Shown: positions 44,383 through 54,028 of the stretch, in pieces
How the letters are laid out: the number at the start of each line of letters is the position of its first letter
Numbering within the stretch: position 1 is the stretch's first letter
DNA from: SKGN01 sp050948865
GTDB taxonomy: Bacteria > Bacillota_I > Bacilli_A > RF39 > UBA660
DNA: 64,000 bases
Assembly: GCA_050948865.1 (NCBI GenBank)
Contig: JBMNEQ010000001.1
Location: 186,001-250,000 of the forward strand
Reading direction: 5' to 3'
Position numbers and translations under genes: made by a program
The notes under the pieces: model-generated
Seen by the model: the letters and a program-made list of their open reading frames with translations, nothing else
What the model was told of the DNA's origin: nothing
Database searches by the model: none

Positions 44383-44889
44383 ATGGCTAATGAACAAGCA
44401 TTAGAAAAAAAACGACAAATAGTCAAAGAAATTACTGATAATATAAAATCATCTACAACTATTGTTTTTTTCGATTATCGTGGATTAAGCGTTTCACAAA
44501 TTACGGAATTAAGAAAAAAATTAAAAGAAAAAAATTGTGATTTAAAAATATATAAAAACACTTTAACAAAAAGGGCGTTAAAAGAATTAGATTATGATTT
44601 TGATCAAACACTAATAGGGCCAAATGGTATTGTTTTCTCTAAAAACACAACAGAGCCTTTAAAAATTCTTACTGAATATGCAAAAAAGAATAAAGATTTA
44701 ATAATAAAATCAGGTATAATTGAAGGCAATGTATCAACATTAGAATATATAAATCAGTTAGCTTCATTACCATCACGTGAAGTGTTACTTACAATGCTAG
44801 CTAGTGGAATGTTAGAAATAGTAAAAGATTTATCAATTTGTTTGAATTTAATTTGCAAACAAAAAGAAGACATGGTAAAGGAGGGATAA
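44383..44889 (+). CDS. rplJ: 50S ribosomal protein L10
   Basis: Base of the L7/L12 stalk. FFDYRGLSVSQITELRKKL and IYKNTLTKRAL are diagnostic. 168 residues. The ATG (MANEQALEKK) follows GGGAGGTG; an in-frame upstream ATG lies inside the leader RNA and is rejected. Confidence 0.96.
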   Translation: MANEQALEKKRQIVKEITDNIKSSTTIVFFDYRGLSVSQITELRKKLKEKNCDLKIYKNTLTKRALKELDYDFDQTLIGPNGIVFSKNTTEPLKILTEYAKKNKDLIIKSGIIEGNVSTLEYINQLASLPSREVLLTMLASGMLEIVKDLSICLNLICKQKEDMVKEG

Positions 44890-44890
44890 A

Positions 44891-45259
44891 ATGGCTAAAA
44901 TAAAAAAAGAAGAATTTATTGAATCTTTAAAAGAAATGACTTTATTAGAGATTAAAGAATTAGTTGATGCTATGATGGAAGAGTTTGGAGTTGATCCAAG
45001 TTCGGTAGTTGTTCCTACAACAACAACTGAAGCTGTGATTGAGGAGGCCCCATCATCAGTTAATGTTGTTCTTTTAGAAACAGGTGCTAATAAAATCCAA
45101 GTTATTAAATTAATTAGAGAAATAACAGGATTAGGATTAAAAGATGCGAAGGATTTAGCTGATACTGGTGGAAATGTTAAAGAAAATATAAAACCAGAAG
45201 AAGCAGAAGAATTAAAAGTTAAACTTGAAGAAGTTGGAGCAAAAATTGAAATAAAATAG
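44891..45259 (+). CDS. rplL: 50S ribosomal protein L7/L12
   Basis: The mobile stalk protein that recruits translation factors. The N-terminal dimer domain (LLEIKELVDAMMEEFGV), an Ala/Val/Thr hinge, then the C-domain with KIQVIKLIREITGLGLKDAK. 122 residues. An AAGGAGGG site overlaps the rplJ end. A hairpin follows before rpoB. Confidence 0.97.
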   Translation: MAKIKKEEFIESLKEMTLLEIKELVDAMMEEFGVDPSSVVVPTTTTEAVIEEAPSSVNVVLLETGANKIQVIKLIREITGLGLKDAKDLADTGGNVKENIKPEEAEELKVKLEEVGAKIEIK

Positions 45260-45290
45260 AGCCTATGCTATAAAAGCGTGGGCTTTGTCT
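45258..45290 (+). terminator. Hairpin after rplL (partial terminator/attenuator)
   Basis: AGCCTATGCT pairs with AGCGTGGGCT (two G-T pairs), followed by TTGTCT and not a clean T-run. This suggests partial read-through into rpoBC. Confidence 0.55.
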
Positions 45291-45385
45291 GGTTTATGGG
45301 ATTAATATAGATCACATGATGAGGATTTGATTATTTCAAAATTTTTATGTTGAAAGAAGAAGTTTTTATTTCGGAAATTTTTTAC

Positions 45386-45414
45386 TTGACTTATTTTAGA
45401 CAGTTTGTTAATAT
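45386..45414 (+). promoter_or_regulatory. Promoter before rpoB
   Basis: TTGACT, a 17-bp spacer, TAATAT with an upstream TG (extended -10), about 70 bp before rpoB. Confidence 0.7.
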
Positions 45415-45483
45415 TTATAATTGGTATTATGTTTCCTTTTTTAGTTTAATTCTTTCAATAATATTTGATTATGGGGTGAAAAA

Positions 45484-48400
45484 ATGGCATATAAATTTGA
45501 AAAATTTGGAGATTACACAGAAAGAGTAACTTTTTCAAAAATAGGCAATTCTTTGGAATTGAAAGATTTATTAGAAATTCAAAAAAAATCATATCAATGG
45601 TTTATTGAAGAAGGTATAAAAGAAGTATTTTTAGATTTATTCCCAGTAGAAAGTTTCTCTGGGGTTTTATCTTTAGAATTTGGTGATTATAATTTAGAAG
45701 AACCTAGGCGGAATGTAAAGCAATGTAAGGATAGGGAATCTACTTATGCAGCACCATTGAAAGTAAAAACTAGGTTAATTAATAATGAAACAGGGGAAGT
45801 TAAAGAACAAGATGTTTTTCTTGGTGATTTACCTTTAATGACTGATACTGGAACTTTTATTATAAATGGTGCGGAAAGAGTTATTGTTTCTCAATTAATT
45901 CGCTCCCCAAGTGTTTATTTTGCTAAAGAAATGGATAAAAACGGAAGGCCTATTTTTACAGCTCAAGTTATTCCTTCAAGAGGAACTTGGTTAGAATATG
46001 AAACAGACGCTAGGGATGTTCTTTATGTAAGAATAGACAGAACAAGAAAAGTTCCTATTACTACTTTACTTAGGGCTTTAGGTTTATCTTCAGATAGTGA
46101 TATTATTAAATTGTTTGGAGAAGATGAATATCTTTTAAATACTATAAATAAAGATATCACGAAAGATGAAGATGAAGCTTTAATTGAGATATATGAAAAA
46201 TTAAGGCCAGGAGAACCAGCTACATTGGATAGTGCTAAAAATCAATTTATTACTAGATTTTTTGATAGTTTCAGGTATGATTTAGCTAAAGTGGGACGTT
46301 ATAAATTCAATAAAAAATTAGATGTTTGTGAACGATTGCTTAATAATAAAATCGCTCAAAATATTAAAATTGACGGAAATATTATTGTAAAAAAGGATAC
46401 TGTTATAACAAAAGAAGTATTAGAAATATTAAAACCTTATTTAAAAGCGGGATATGGAACTAAAAAGGTAAAAATTAATAATGAATTAGATCAAGGTAAC
46501 ATTGTTCAGATTTTGAAAGTTTATGCTCCTGGAACTAAAAAGGTGATTACTATAATCGGGAATAATCAAAAAGAAACTTTAAAGAGGTTAACCATTTCTG
46601 ATATTTATGCTTCAATTTCTTATTATTTTAATTTATTAAATGGAATTGGAAATTTAGATGAAATTGATCATTTAGCTAATAGGCGAGTTCGTCAAGTTGG
46701 GGAGTTATTGCAAAATCAATTTCGAACTGGAGTTACTAGAATGGAAAGGGTTATTAGAGAGAGAATGACAACTATTGATGTTGAAACTGCAACTCCTAAG
46801 ACTTTAATTAACATTAGACCAGTAACGGCTATAATTAAAGAATTCTTTGGTAGTAGTCAATTATCTCAATTTATGGATCAAGTTAACCCTTTAGCGGAAT
46901 TAACCAATAAACGTCGTTTATCAGCTTTAGGTCCTGGAGGATTATCTAGGGATAGAGCGGGAATGGAAGTTCGTGATGTTAATACATCTCATTATGGAAG
47001 AATTTGTCCCATTGAATCTCCAGAAGGACCTAATATTGGTTTAATCACTTCTTTGGCTAGTTATGCCAAAGTTAATGAATATGGATTTATTTTAACTCCA
47101 TATCGTCGTGTTAAAAATGGAAAATTATTAGATGAAATTGATTATTTATCAGCTGATGAAGAAAGTGATTTTAAAATTTCTCAAGCTTTACCTGATTTTG
47201 AATCAGTTGATTATATTATTGAAGGTAAAATACCTGCTCGTTATCAAGGAAATGATATTATGGTTTCTAAAGAAGAGTTAGATTATATGGATGTTTCTCC
47301 TCAACAAATCATTTCTGTAACGACTGGTTGTATACCCTTTTTAGAACACGATGATGCGACTAGAGCTTTAATGGGAGCTAATATGCAAAGGCAGGCGTTA
47401 CCCCTTATAAAAACGGAAGCACCAATTGTTGCTACTGGAATTGAACATATTGGAGCTAAAGATAGTGGTGTTGTTGTGGTGGCTAAATCTGATGGAGTAG
47501 TGGAATATGTTGATGGGAAAAAGATTGTTATAAAGACAACTGAAGGAAAAGATATTTATAATTTAATGAATTTTGAGCGTTCTAATGGTGCTACTTGTTA
47601 TCATCAAAAACCGATTGTAAAAGTTGGAGATAAAATTAAAAAGGGAATTGTTATAAGTGATGGTCCATCAACTGATCATGGTGAATTAGCTATTGGGAAA
47701 AATATGGTTGTAGCTTTTATGACTTTTGATGGTTATAATTATGAAGATGCTATTATTTTAAGTGAACGAATTGTTTTAGAAGATGCTTATACATCAATCA
47801 AAATAGAAAGTCATGATATTGATTGTCGTGATACTAAATTAGGCCCCGAGGAAATAACTAGGGATATTCCTAATGTTTCTGAGGAAGCTAGAAAAAATTT
47901 AGATATGAATGGAATTGTTCGAATAGGAACAGAAGTAAAAGAAGGGGATATTTTAGTTGGTAAAGTAACTCCTAAAGGAATGGTTGAATTAACCAGTGAA
48001 GAAAAATTGTTACATGCTATTTTTGGAGAAAAGACTCGGGAAGTCCGAGATACTTCTTTACGAGTTCCTAATGGGGCTGATGGAATTGTTCATGATGTTA
48101 AAGTGTTTTCTAAAAAAGATAATGAAGACATACCAGCTGGAGTTAGTCAAATAGTTCGTGTTTATATTGCTCAAAAAAGAAAAATTGCTGTTGGTGATAA
48201 AATGGCAGGGCGTCATGGTAATAAGGGAGTTATTTCTTTAGTTTTACCTGAAGAAGATATGCCTTATTTACCAGATGGCACACCGATTGATATTATATTA
48301 AATCCTCAAGGTGTTCCTTCAAGAATGAATATTGGTCAAATTATGGAACTGCATCTTGGTTTAGCAGCTAAAAAATTAGGAATTAAGGTAGCAAGCCCAG

Positions 48401-49044
48401 CGTTTGATGGTGCTAGTTTAGAAGAAGTAGAAAAAATGATGGATGAGGCTGGAATTGATCATGATGGGAAAACAGTTCTTTATGATGGGCGAACAGGGGA
48501 AGTGTTTGATAATCGAATAAGCGTAGGAATTATGTATATGATAAAATTAACTCATATGGTAGATGATAAATTACATGCTCGTTCTACAGGGCCTTATTCT
48601 TTGGTGACTCAACAACCTCTTGGTGGAAAGGCTCAATTTGGAGGTCAAAGATTTGGAGAAATGGAAGTTTGGGCTTTATATGCTTATGGTGCTGCTCATA
48701 CTCTTCAAGAAATTTTAACTGTAAAATCTGATGACGTTATTGGTCGGGTTAAGGTTTATGAAGCTTTAGTTAAAGGAAGTCCAATGAAACAAGGAGGAAT
48801 TCCAGAATCATTTAGAGTTTTAATAAAGGAATTTCAAGCTTTAGGATTAGATATGTCAATTATTGATGATCAAGATAAAGAGTTAGAATTAAAGCAATTA
48901 GAAGAAGAAGAAAATAAAGAAGGAGCACCATTATCAATAGAAGAAATAGAAAATGCCACCTTTAAAAATGAAACTTTAATGAATTTTAATTTGAATGAAG
49001 AAAATAAAAATAATTTTGTAGGAAATAAGGGGGATGTAAATTAA
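45484..49044 (+). CDS. rpoB: RNA polymerase beta subunit
   Basis: The catalytic partner of beta'. The rifampicin pocket reads SQFMDQVNPLAELTNKRRLS: Asn (residue 475) replaces the His equal to E. coli 526. Other landmarks are GRICPIESPEGPNIGLI, EHIGAKDSGV and GDKMAGRHGNKGV. The C-terminus has an acidic, Asn-rich tail (about residues 1135-1186) beyond the conserved end, longer than usual but with length still in the Bacillota range (1186). An in-frame weak ORF upstream is not part of it. The start ATGGCATATAAATTTG follows GGGGTGAAAAA. Confidence 0.98.
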   Translation: MAYKFEKFGDYTERVTFSKIGNSLELKDLLEIQKKSYQWFIEEGIKEVFLDLFPVESFSGVLSLEFGDYNLEEPRRNVKQCKDRESTYAAPLKVKTRLINNETGEVKEQDVFLGDLPLMTDTGTFIINGAERVIVSQLIRSPSVYFAKEMDKNGRPIFTAQVIPSRGTWLEYETDARDVLYVRIDRTRKVPITTLLRALGLSSDSDIIKLFGEDEYLLNTINKDITKDEDEALIEIYEKLRPGEPATLDSAKNQFITRFFDSFRYDLAKVGRYKFNKKLDVCERLLNNKIAQNIKIDGNIIVKKDTVITKEVLEILKPYLKAGYGTKKVKINNELDQGNIVQILKVYAPGTKKVITIIGNNQKETLKRLTISDIYASISYYFNLLNGIGNLDEIDHLANRRVRQVGELLQNQFRTGVTRMERVIRERMTTIDVETATPKTLINIRPVTAIIKEFFGSSQLSQFMDQVNPLAELTNKRRLSALGPGGLSRDRAGMEVRDVNTSHYGRICPIESPEGPNIGLITSLASYAKVNEYGFILTPYRRVKNGKLLDEIDYLSADEESDFKISQALPDFESVDYIIEGKIPARYQGNDIMVSKEELDYMDVSPQQIISVTTGCIPFLEHDDATRALMGANMQRQALPLIKTEAPIVATGIEHIGAKDSGVVVVAKSDGVVEYVDGKKIVIKTTEGKDIYNLMNFERSNGATCYHQKPIVKVGDKIKKGIVISDGPSTDHGELAIGKNMVVAFMTFDGYNYEDAIILSERIVLEDAYTSIKIESHDIDCRDTKLGPEEITRDIPNVSEEARKNLDMNGIVRIGTEVKEGDILVGKVTPKGMVELTSEEKLLHAIFGEKTREVRDTSLRVPNGADGIVHDVKVFSKKDNEDIPAGVSQIVRVYIAQKRKIAVGDKMAGRHGNKGVISLVLPEEDMPYLPDGTPIDIILNPQGVPSRMNIGQIMELHLGLAAKKLGIKVASPAFDGASLEEVEKMMDEAGIDHDGKTVLYDGRTGEVFDNRISVGIMYMIKLTHMVDDKLHARSTGPYSLVTQQPLGGKAQFGGQRFGEMEVWALYAYGAAHTLQEILTVKSDDVIGRVKVYEALVKGSPMKQGGIPESFRVLIKEFQALGLDMSIIDDQDKELELKQLEEEENKEGAPLSIEEIENATFKNETLMNFNLNEENKNNFVGNKGDVN

Positions 49045-52000
49045 TGATTGACGCTAATAAATTTTCAGGTTTAAAAATAGCAATTGCTTCACCTTCTAAA
49101 ATTCGTTCTTGGTCTAATGGAGAAGTAAAAAAACCAGAAACAATAAATTATCGAACTTTAAAACCTGAACGTGATGGTTTGTTTTGTGAAAAAATATTTG
49201 GTCCAAGCAGAGATTATGAATGTTCATGTGGGAAATATAAAAGAATAAGATATAAAGGAATTGTTTGTGATCGTTGTGGAGTAGAAGTAACTAAATCAAA
49301 AGTTAGAAGGGAAAGAATGGGCCATATTGAATTAGCGACCCCTGTTTCTCATATTTGGTTTTTTAAAGGTACTCCTTCAAGGATGGGACTTTTATTAAAT
49401 ATGTCACCAAGGGATTTAGAAGAAGTTTTATATTTTGTTTCTTATATTGTTATTAAACCAGGTGATACACCTTTAGAAAAGAAGCAAACTTTATCAGATA
49501 AAGAATATCAAACCTTTTTTGAAAAGTATGGCGATACCTTTGAAGTTGGTATGGGAGCAGAGGCTATTAAAAAGTTACTAGCTGAAATAAATTTAAAAAA
49601 GGAAATAGATGAAATAAATTTGGAATTAGAAGAAGCTAAAGGGCAAAAAAGAATTAGATTTATTAAAAGATTAGAAGTATTGGATGCTTTTTTAAAGTCT
49701 GGTAATAAACCAGAATGGATAATTTTAGAAGCATTACCTGTTATTCCACCTGACTTAAGACCAATGATTCAATTAGATGGAGGACGTTTTGCGACTAGTG
49801 ATTTAAATGATTTATATCGTCGGGTTATAAATAGAAATAATCGTTTAAAAAAATTAATTGAATTAGGGGCTCCTGGTATTATAGTTCGTAATGAAAAAAG
49901 AATGCTACAAGAAGCGGTTGATGCTTTGTTTGACAATGGAAGAAGAGGAAGAAGTGTAACTGGGCCAAGTAATCGTCCTTTAAAATCTTTAAGTAATATG
50001 TTAAAAGGAAAACAAGGAAGATTTCGTCAAAACTTATTAGGAAAAAGGGTTGATTATTCAGGTCGTTCAGTCATTGTAGTTGGTCCAGATTTAAAAATGT
50101 ATCAATGTGGACTTCCTAAAGAAATGGCTTTAGAATTATTTAAACCTCATATTATAAGGGAATTAGTTAAACAAGATGTTGTTCATAATATTAAATCAGC
50201 TAAAAAAATGATTGAAAATCAAGATGAAAGAGTTTGGGATATAGTTGAATCTGTTATTAAAGAGCATCCTGTTTTGTTAAATAGAGCACCAACGCTACAT
50301 CGTTTAGGTATTCAAGCCTTTGAACCTAAATTAATAAATGGGCGGGCAATTAGATTGCATCCCCTTGTTACAACTGCTTTTAATGCTGATTTCGATGGTG
50401 ATCAAATGGCTGTTCATATTCCTTTATCAGAAGAAGCGAAAGCTGAAGCTAGAATTTTGATGCTTGGGGCTAATAATATTTTGAATCCTAAAGATGGTAA
50501 ACCTATAGTAACGCCAACCCAAGATATGATTTTAGGAAATTATTACCTAACGATTGAAAAGGCAGGATTACCAGATGAAGGAAGGGTTTTTAAAGATTCT
50601 AACGAGGCTTTAATGGCTTATGAAAGAAGAGAATTATCTTTACATACTAGAATTGTGGTTCCTGTTAAAACTTTTAAATATAAAGTATTTACAGAAGACC
50701 AAGAAGGAAAGTATTTGGTAACAACGATTGGAAAACTTATTTTTAATGAAATTTTGCCAGATTCTTTTCCTTATATAAATGAAAATACTCATCAAAATAT
50801 AAGTGGTATTACTCCAAACAAATTCTTTATTAATAAAGGGGAAAATATTAAAGAAGTTATTAAAACAATGCCTTTAGTTGAACCTTTTGGAAGAAAGGCT
50901 TTAGAAAATATAATTGCTGCTGTTTTTAAAAGACATAAAACTACGGAAACTTCAATTATGCTTGATAAAATAAAAGAGCTTGGTTTTAAATATTCTACAA
51001 AAGCGGGAGTAACAGTTGCTATGAGTGATATTAAAACTAGTGAAAAAAAAGCTGGTATATTAGAGGAAAGTTCTACTTTAGTTGAAACTATTAATAAGCA
51101 ATTTCAACGAGGTTTAATTACCGAGAAAGAACGTCATGAAAAGGTGTTAACGATTTGGAATGAGGCTAAGAAAAAGGTTCAAGAGGAATTAGAATATTTC
51201 TCTAAACAAAATATTGAAAATTCAATCTTTATGATGATGAATTCTAAAGCTCGTGGTAATGTTTCAAACTTTGTTCAGTTAGCTGGGATGAGAGGATTAA
51301 TGGCTAAGCCAAGTGGGGAAACAGTAGAAACACCTGTTATTTCATCTTTTAAAGAAGGATTAACAGTTTCAGAATTTTTCTTATCAACTCATGGTGCTAG
51401 AAAAAGTAATGCTGATACAGCTTTAAAAACAGCTGATGCTGGTTATTTAACTAGACGTTTAGTAGATGTTGTGCAAGATGTAATTATTAGAGAAGAAGAT
51501 TGTGGCACAACTCAGGGAGTTGTAGTAAGGGAAATGGTTGATAAAAAAGCGGGAACTATTACAAATATTCAATCATTATATGACCGAATTGTTGGTCGTT
51601 ATACTAATAAAAAAATTATTCATCCAGAAACAAAGGAATTAATAATTAAAAAGGATGAAATGATAACGGAAGATATTGCTGAGAAGATTATTAAAGCGGG
51701 AATAGAAGCAGTTGAAATTCGAAATATTTTAACATGTCGAACTCGTAATGGTATTTGTCAAAAATGTTATGGAAGGAACTTAGCAACAGGGAATATTGTT
51801 GAAATTGGAGAAGCAGTAGGAATTATGTCGGCACAATCAATTGGGGAACCTGGTACTCAATTAACAATGAGAACCTTTCATACAGGTGGTGTTGCTGGAG
51901 AAGATATTACCCAAGGATTACCAAGAGTTCAAGAATTATTTGAAGCTCGTAATCCTAAGGGAAAAGCTACTATTGCTGAAATAGAAGGAAAAGTATCAAG

Positions 52001-52679
52001 TATAGAAGAAGAGAATGGTAAATATAAAATAGTTATTACTAATGATGTAACTTCTAAAGAACATCTTACTAATTATGGTTCTAAGGTAAAAGTAGATAAA
52101 GGTGATTATATATATGCTGGAGATAAATTAACAGAAGGAAATATTAATCCTAAAGAATTATTGGCAGTAACTGATCCTATTACTGTTCAAGAATATATTT
52201 TAAAAGAAATTCAAAAGATATATCGTTCTCAAGGTGTTGATATTTCTGATAAACATATAGAAATAATGGCTCGGAAGATGATTTCTAAAATAAAAATACA
52301 AGATATGGGAGATACTAAATTATTAATTGGTAAATTAGTTTCTATTTATGAATTTAGCGAGGCGAATAAAAAGGTAATTTTGGCAGGTAAAAAACCAGCT
52401 ATCGGAAGACCGGTTATTTTAGGAATAACTAAAGCTTCTTTAGAAACGGATTCCTTTTTATCAGCGGCTTCTTTTCAAGAGACAACTAGAGTGTTAACAG
52501 AAGCAGCAGTTCATGGAAAAGTTGATATGCTAGAAGGATTAAAAGAAAATGTTATTATTGGTAAATTAATACCAGCTGGAACTGGTGCTAGAAGATATAT
52601 GAATATTGATTTTGATTTAGAAATAGAATTTAGTGATGATGAACCATTAGATATTTTAGAAGAAAAGTTAGTAGAATAA
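49044..52679 (+). CDS. rpoC: RNA polymerase beta' subunit
   Basis: Holds the catalytic Mg in NADFDGDQMAVH. The N-terminal zinc ribbon is CSCGKYKRIRYKGIVCDRCG and the second zinc site CRTRNGICQKCYGRNL. The trigger loop region has ESIGEPGTQLTMRTFH-type sequence (MSAQSIGEPGTQLTMRTFHT). 1211 residues. Overlaps rpoB by one base. Ends with an acidic tail and a terminator. Confidence 0.98.
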   Translation: MIDANKFSGLKIAIASPSKIRSWSNGEVKKPETINYRTLKPERDGLFCEKIFGPSRDYECSCGKYKRIRYKGIVCDRCGVEVTKSKVRRERMGHIELATPVSHIWFFKGTPSRMGLLLNMSPRDLEEVLYFVSYIVIKPGDTPLEKKQTLSDKEYQTFFEKYGDTFEVGMGAEAIKKLLAEINLKKEIDEINLELEEAKGQKRIRFIKRLEVLDAFLKSGNKPEWIILEALPVIPPDLRPMIQLDGGRFATSDLNDLYRRVINRNNRLKKLIELGAPGIIVRNEKRMLQEAVDALFDNGRRGRSVTGPSNRPLKSLSNMLKGKQGRFRQNLLGKRVDYSGRSVIVVGPDLKMYQCGLPKEMALELFKPHIIRELVKQDVVHNIKSAKKMIENQDERVWDIVESVIKEHPVLLNRAPTLHRLGIQAFEPKLINGRAIRLHPLVTTAFNADFDGDQMAVHIPLSEEAKAEARILMLGANNILNPKDGKPIVTPTQDMILGNYYLTIEKAGLPDEGRVFKDSNEALMAYERRELSLHTRIVVPVKTFKYKVFTEDQEGKYLVTTIGKLIFNEILPDSFPYINENTHQNISGITPNKFFINKGENIKEVIKTMPLVEPFGRKALENIIAAVFKRHKTTETSIMLDKIKELGFKYSTKAGVTVAMSDIKTSEKKAGILEESSTLVETINKQFQRGLITEKERHEKVLTIWNEAKKKVQEELEYFSKQNIENSIFMMMNSKARGNVSNFVQLAGMRGLMAKPSGETVETPVISSFKEGLTVSEFFLSTHGARKSNADTALKTADAGYLTRRLVDVVQDVIIREEDCGTTQGVVVREMVDKKAGTITNIQSLYDRIVGRYTNKKIIHPETKELIIKKDEMITEDIAEKIIKAGIEAVEIRNILTCRTRNGICQKCYGRNLATGNIVEIGEAVGIMSAQSIGEPGTQLTMRTFHTGGVAGEDITQGLPRVQELFEARNPKGKATIAEIEGKVSSIEEENGKYKIVITNDVTSKEHLTNYGSKVKVDKGDYIYAGDKLTEGNINPKELLAVTDPITVQEYILKEIQKIYRSQGVDISDKHIEIMARKMISKIKIQDMGDTKLLIGKLVSIYEFSEANKKVILAGKKPAIGRPVILGITKASLETDSFLSAASFQETTRVLTEAAVHGKVDMLEGLKENVIIGKLIPAGTGARRYMNIDFDLEIEFSDDEPLDILEEKLVE

Positions 52680-52680
52680 A

Positions 52681-52712
52681 TAAAAAGGAGCAGGAAGTTC
52701 CTTTTTATTTTG
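52681..52712 (+). terminator. Terminator after rpoC
   Basis: AAAAAGGA and TCCTTTTT around a 9-nt loop, then ATTTTG. Confidence 0.8.
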
Positions 52713-52756
52713 TTAATATTTTTAAGTCCACTTTATATACTTAACTAGGTGATAAA

Positions 52757-53701
52757 GTGGAGGGTTTAAAATTCTTATTTTTGGCTTTTATAACAATATT
52801 TTTAAGCATAAAATTATCTATCTATGCTGATTTATTAGAAAAGAAAACTAAATTAAATAGTTTATTAATAGGGGGGTTAATTTTAGCTTCTGTAACTAGT
52901 TTTCCAGAATTAGTAACTAGTTTAGCCGCTATTTTAATCAATAATCCTAAGTTAGCAGTGGGGAATATTTTAGGTAGTAATATCTTTAATTTATTTATTA
53001 TAAGTTTTTTTGATATTTTCTTTTTTTATCATTTAATTTTTAACAAAATAACGAAAAAGTACTTTTATTTAGTGATTATTGTTTTAATGATCTATTTCTT
53101 TTTCTTTCTTTCTTTAAAAGTTTGGTTTTTAAATCTTTTTCTTTTATCACTAATAATTATTTTTCTTTATCTTATTTTTTTAATTTTGTTAGGGAATATA
53201 AATATAAGTGATGAAAAAAAGGATGGCTTTAAAGAAATAAAACATTTAATTTTAAAATTTATTATTAATATTTTTTTAATAATTATTGTAGGTGTTTTTC
53301 TTACCTTACAAGCGAATAAATTAGTGCTTTTATATCCTTATGTTTCCTCAAGTACGGTTGGAGCTTTTTTATTAGGTATTACGACTAGTTTACCGGAAGT
53401 TGTTACAACTTTTTCTTTAATTAAACTTAAAGCTTATAATTTAGCTTTCTCTAATATAATTGGAAGTAATGCTTTTAATTTTTTAGTTTTAGCCTTTTGT
53501 TTTCTTTTTAAATCAAAGGAGTTTTTATTTAATTTTATGGATAGTGATAATAATTGTTTTTTAAAATTAGGATTTATTTTTCATTTAATTATTTTAATTA
53601 GTTTACTTAAAAATAAAAGTTTACAGAAATTTACATATGTCATTCCGTCATTTTTAATTTCTTTTCTATATCTTATCTTGTTTTATTTGCAATTTTCTTA
53701 A
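52757..53701 (+). CDS. CaCA-family cation exchanger (Na+/Ca2+ type)
   Basis: A membrane antiporter with the two alpha repeats of the CaCA superfamily: TSFPELVTSLAAIL with VGNILGSNIFNL, and TTSLPEVVTTFSLI with NIIGSNAFNF. These acidic residues bind the cation. About ten hydrophobic segments in 314 residues. The start is GTG after AGGTGAT. Its place after rpoBC is not a standard one. The substrate (Ca2+, K+ or Na+) cannot be decided from sequence. Confidence 0.88.
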   Translation: MEGLKFLFLAFITIFLSIKLSIYADLLEKKTKLNSLLIGGLILASVTSFPELVTSLAAILINNPKLAVGNILGSNIFNLFIISFFDIFFFYHLIFNKITKKYFYLVIIVLMIYFFFFLSLKVWFLNLFLLSLIIIFLYLIFLILLGNINISDEKKDGFKEIKHLILKFIINIFLIIIVGVFLTLQANKLVLLYPYVSSSTVGAFLLGITTSLPEVVTTFSLIKLKAYNLAFSNIIGSNAFNFLVLAFCFLFKSKEFLFNFMDSDNNCFLKLGFIFHLIILISLLKNKSLQKFTYVIPSFLISFLYLILFYLQFS

Positions 53702-53739
53702 TTTCGTGATAAATTATATTTGTTAGGAGTTTGATAGTT

Positions 53740-53952
53740 ATGGGTATATTTTTAATGATTATATCTATTTTATTAATAATAATTGTTTTATTGCAAGGAG
53801 AAAAAGCTGAAGGAGCATCCCAATTAATTCAAGGTGGAAATGCTGATCTTTTTAGTAATCGAAAAGAAAGAGGCGGAGAGTTATTTATTAGTCGCTTTAC
53901 AATGATTTTGGGTATCTTATTTTTTTTAAGTTGTTTTTTTATGACTTTCTAA
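53740..53952 (+). CDS. secG: Protein translocase subunit SecG
   Basis: A small subunit that aids SecYEG transport. 70 residues with two membrane segments and the motifs LLQGEKAEG and NRKERGGELFISRFT. The ATG follows TTAGGAG by 10 nt; a TTG three codons earlier is too close. Precedes rnr and smpB as in Bacillus. Confidence 0.92.
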   Translation: MGIFLMIISILLIIIVLLQGEKAEGASQLIQGGNADLFSNRKERGGELFISRFTMILGILFFLSCFFMTF

Positions 53953-53979
53953 AAAGCTTATTTCTAAGCTTTTTTTTGA
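53950..53979 (+). terminator. Terminator after secG
   Basis: AAAAAGCTTA-TTTC-TAAGCTTTTT with further T. Confidence 0.85.
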
Positions 53980-54028
53980 TATGATTAAAAAAACAAATAA
54001 GAATTTAAAGGGGAAAAGAGGAATTTTC

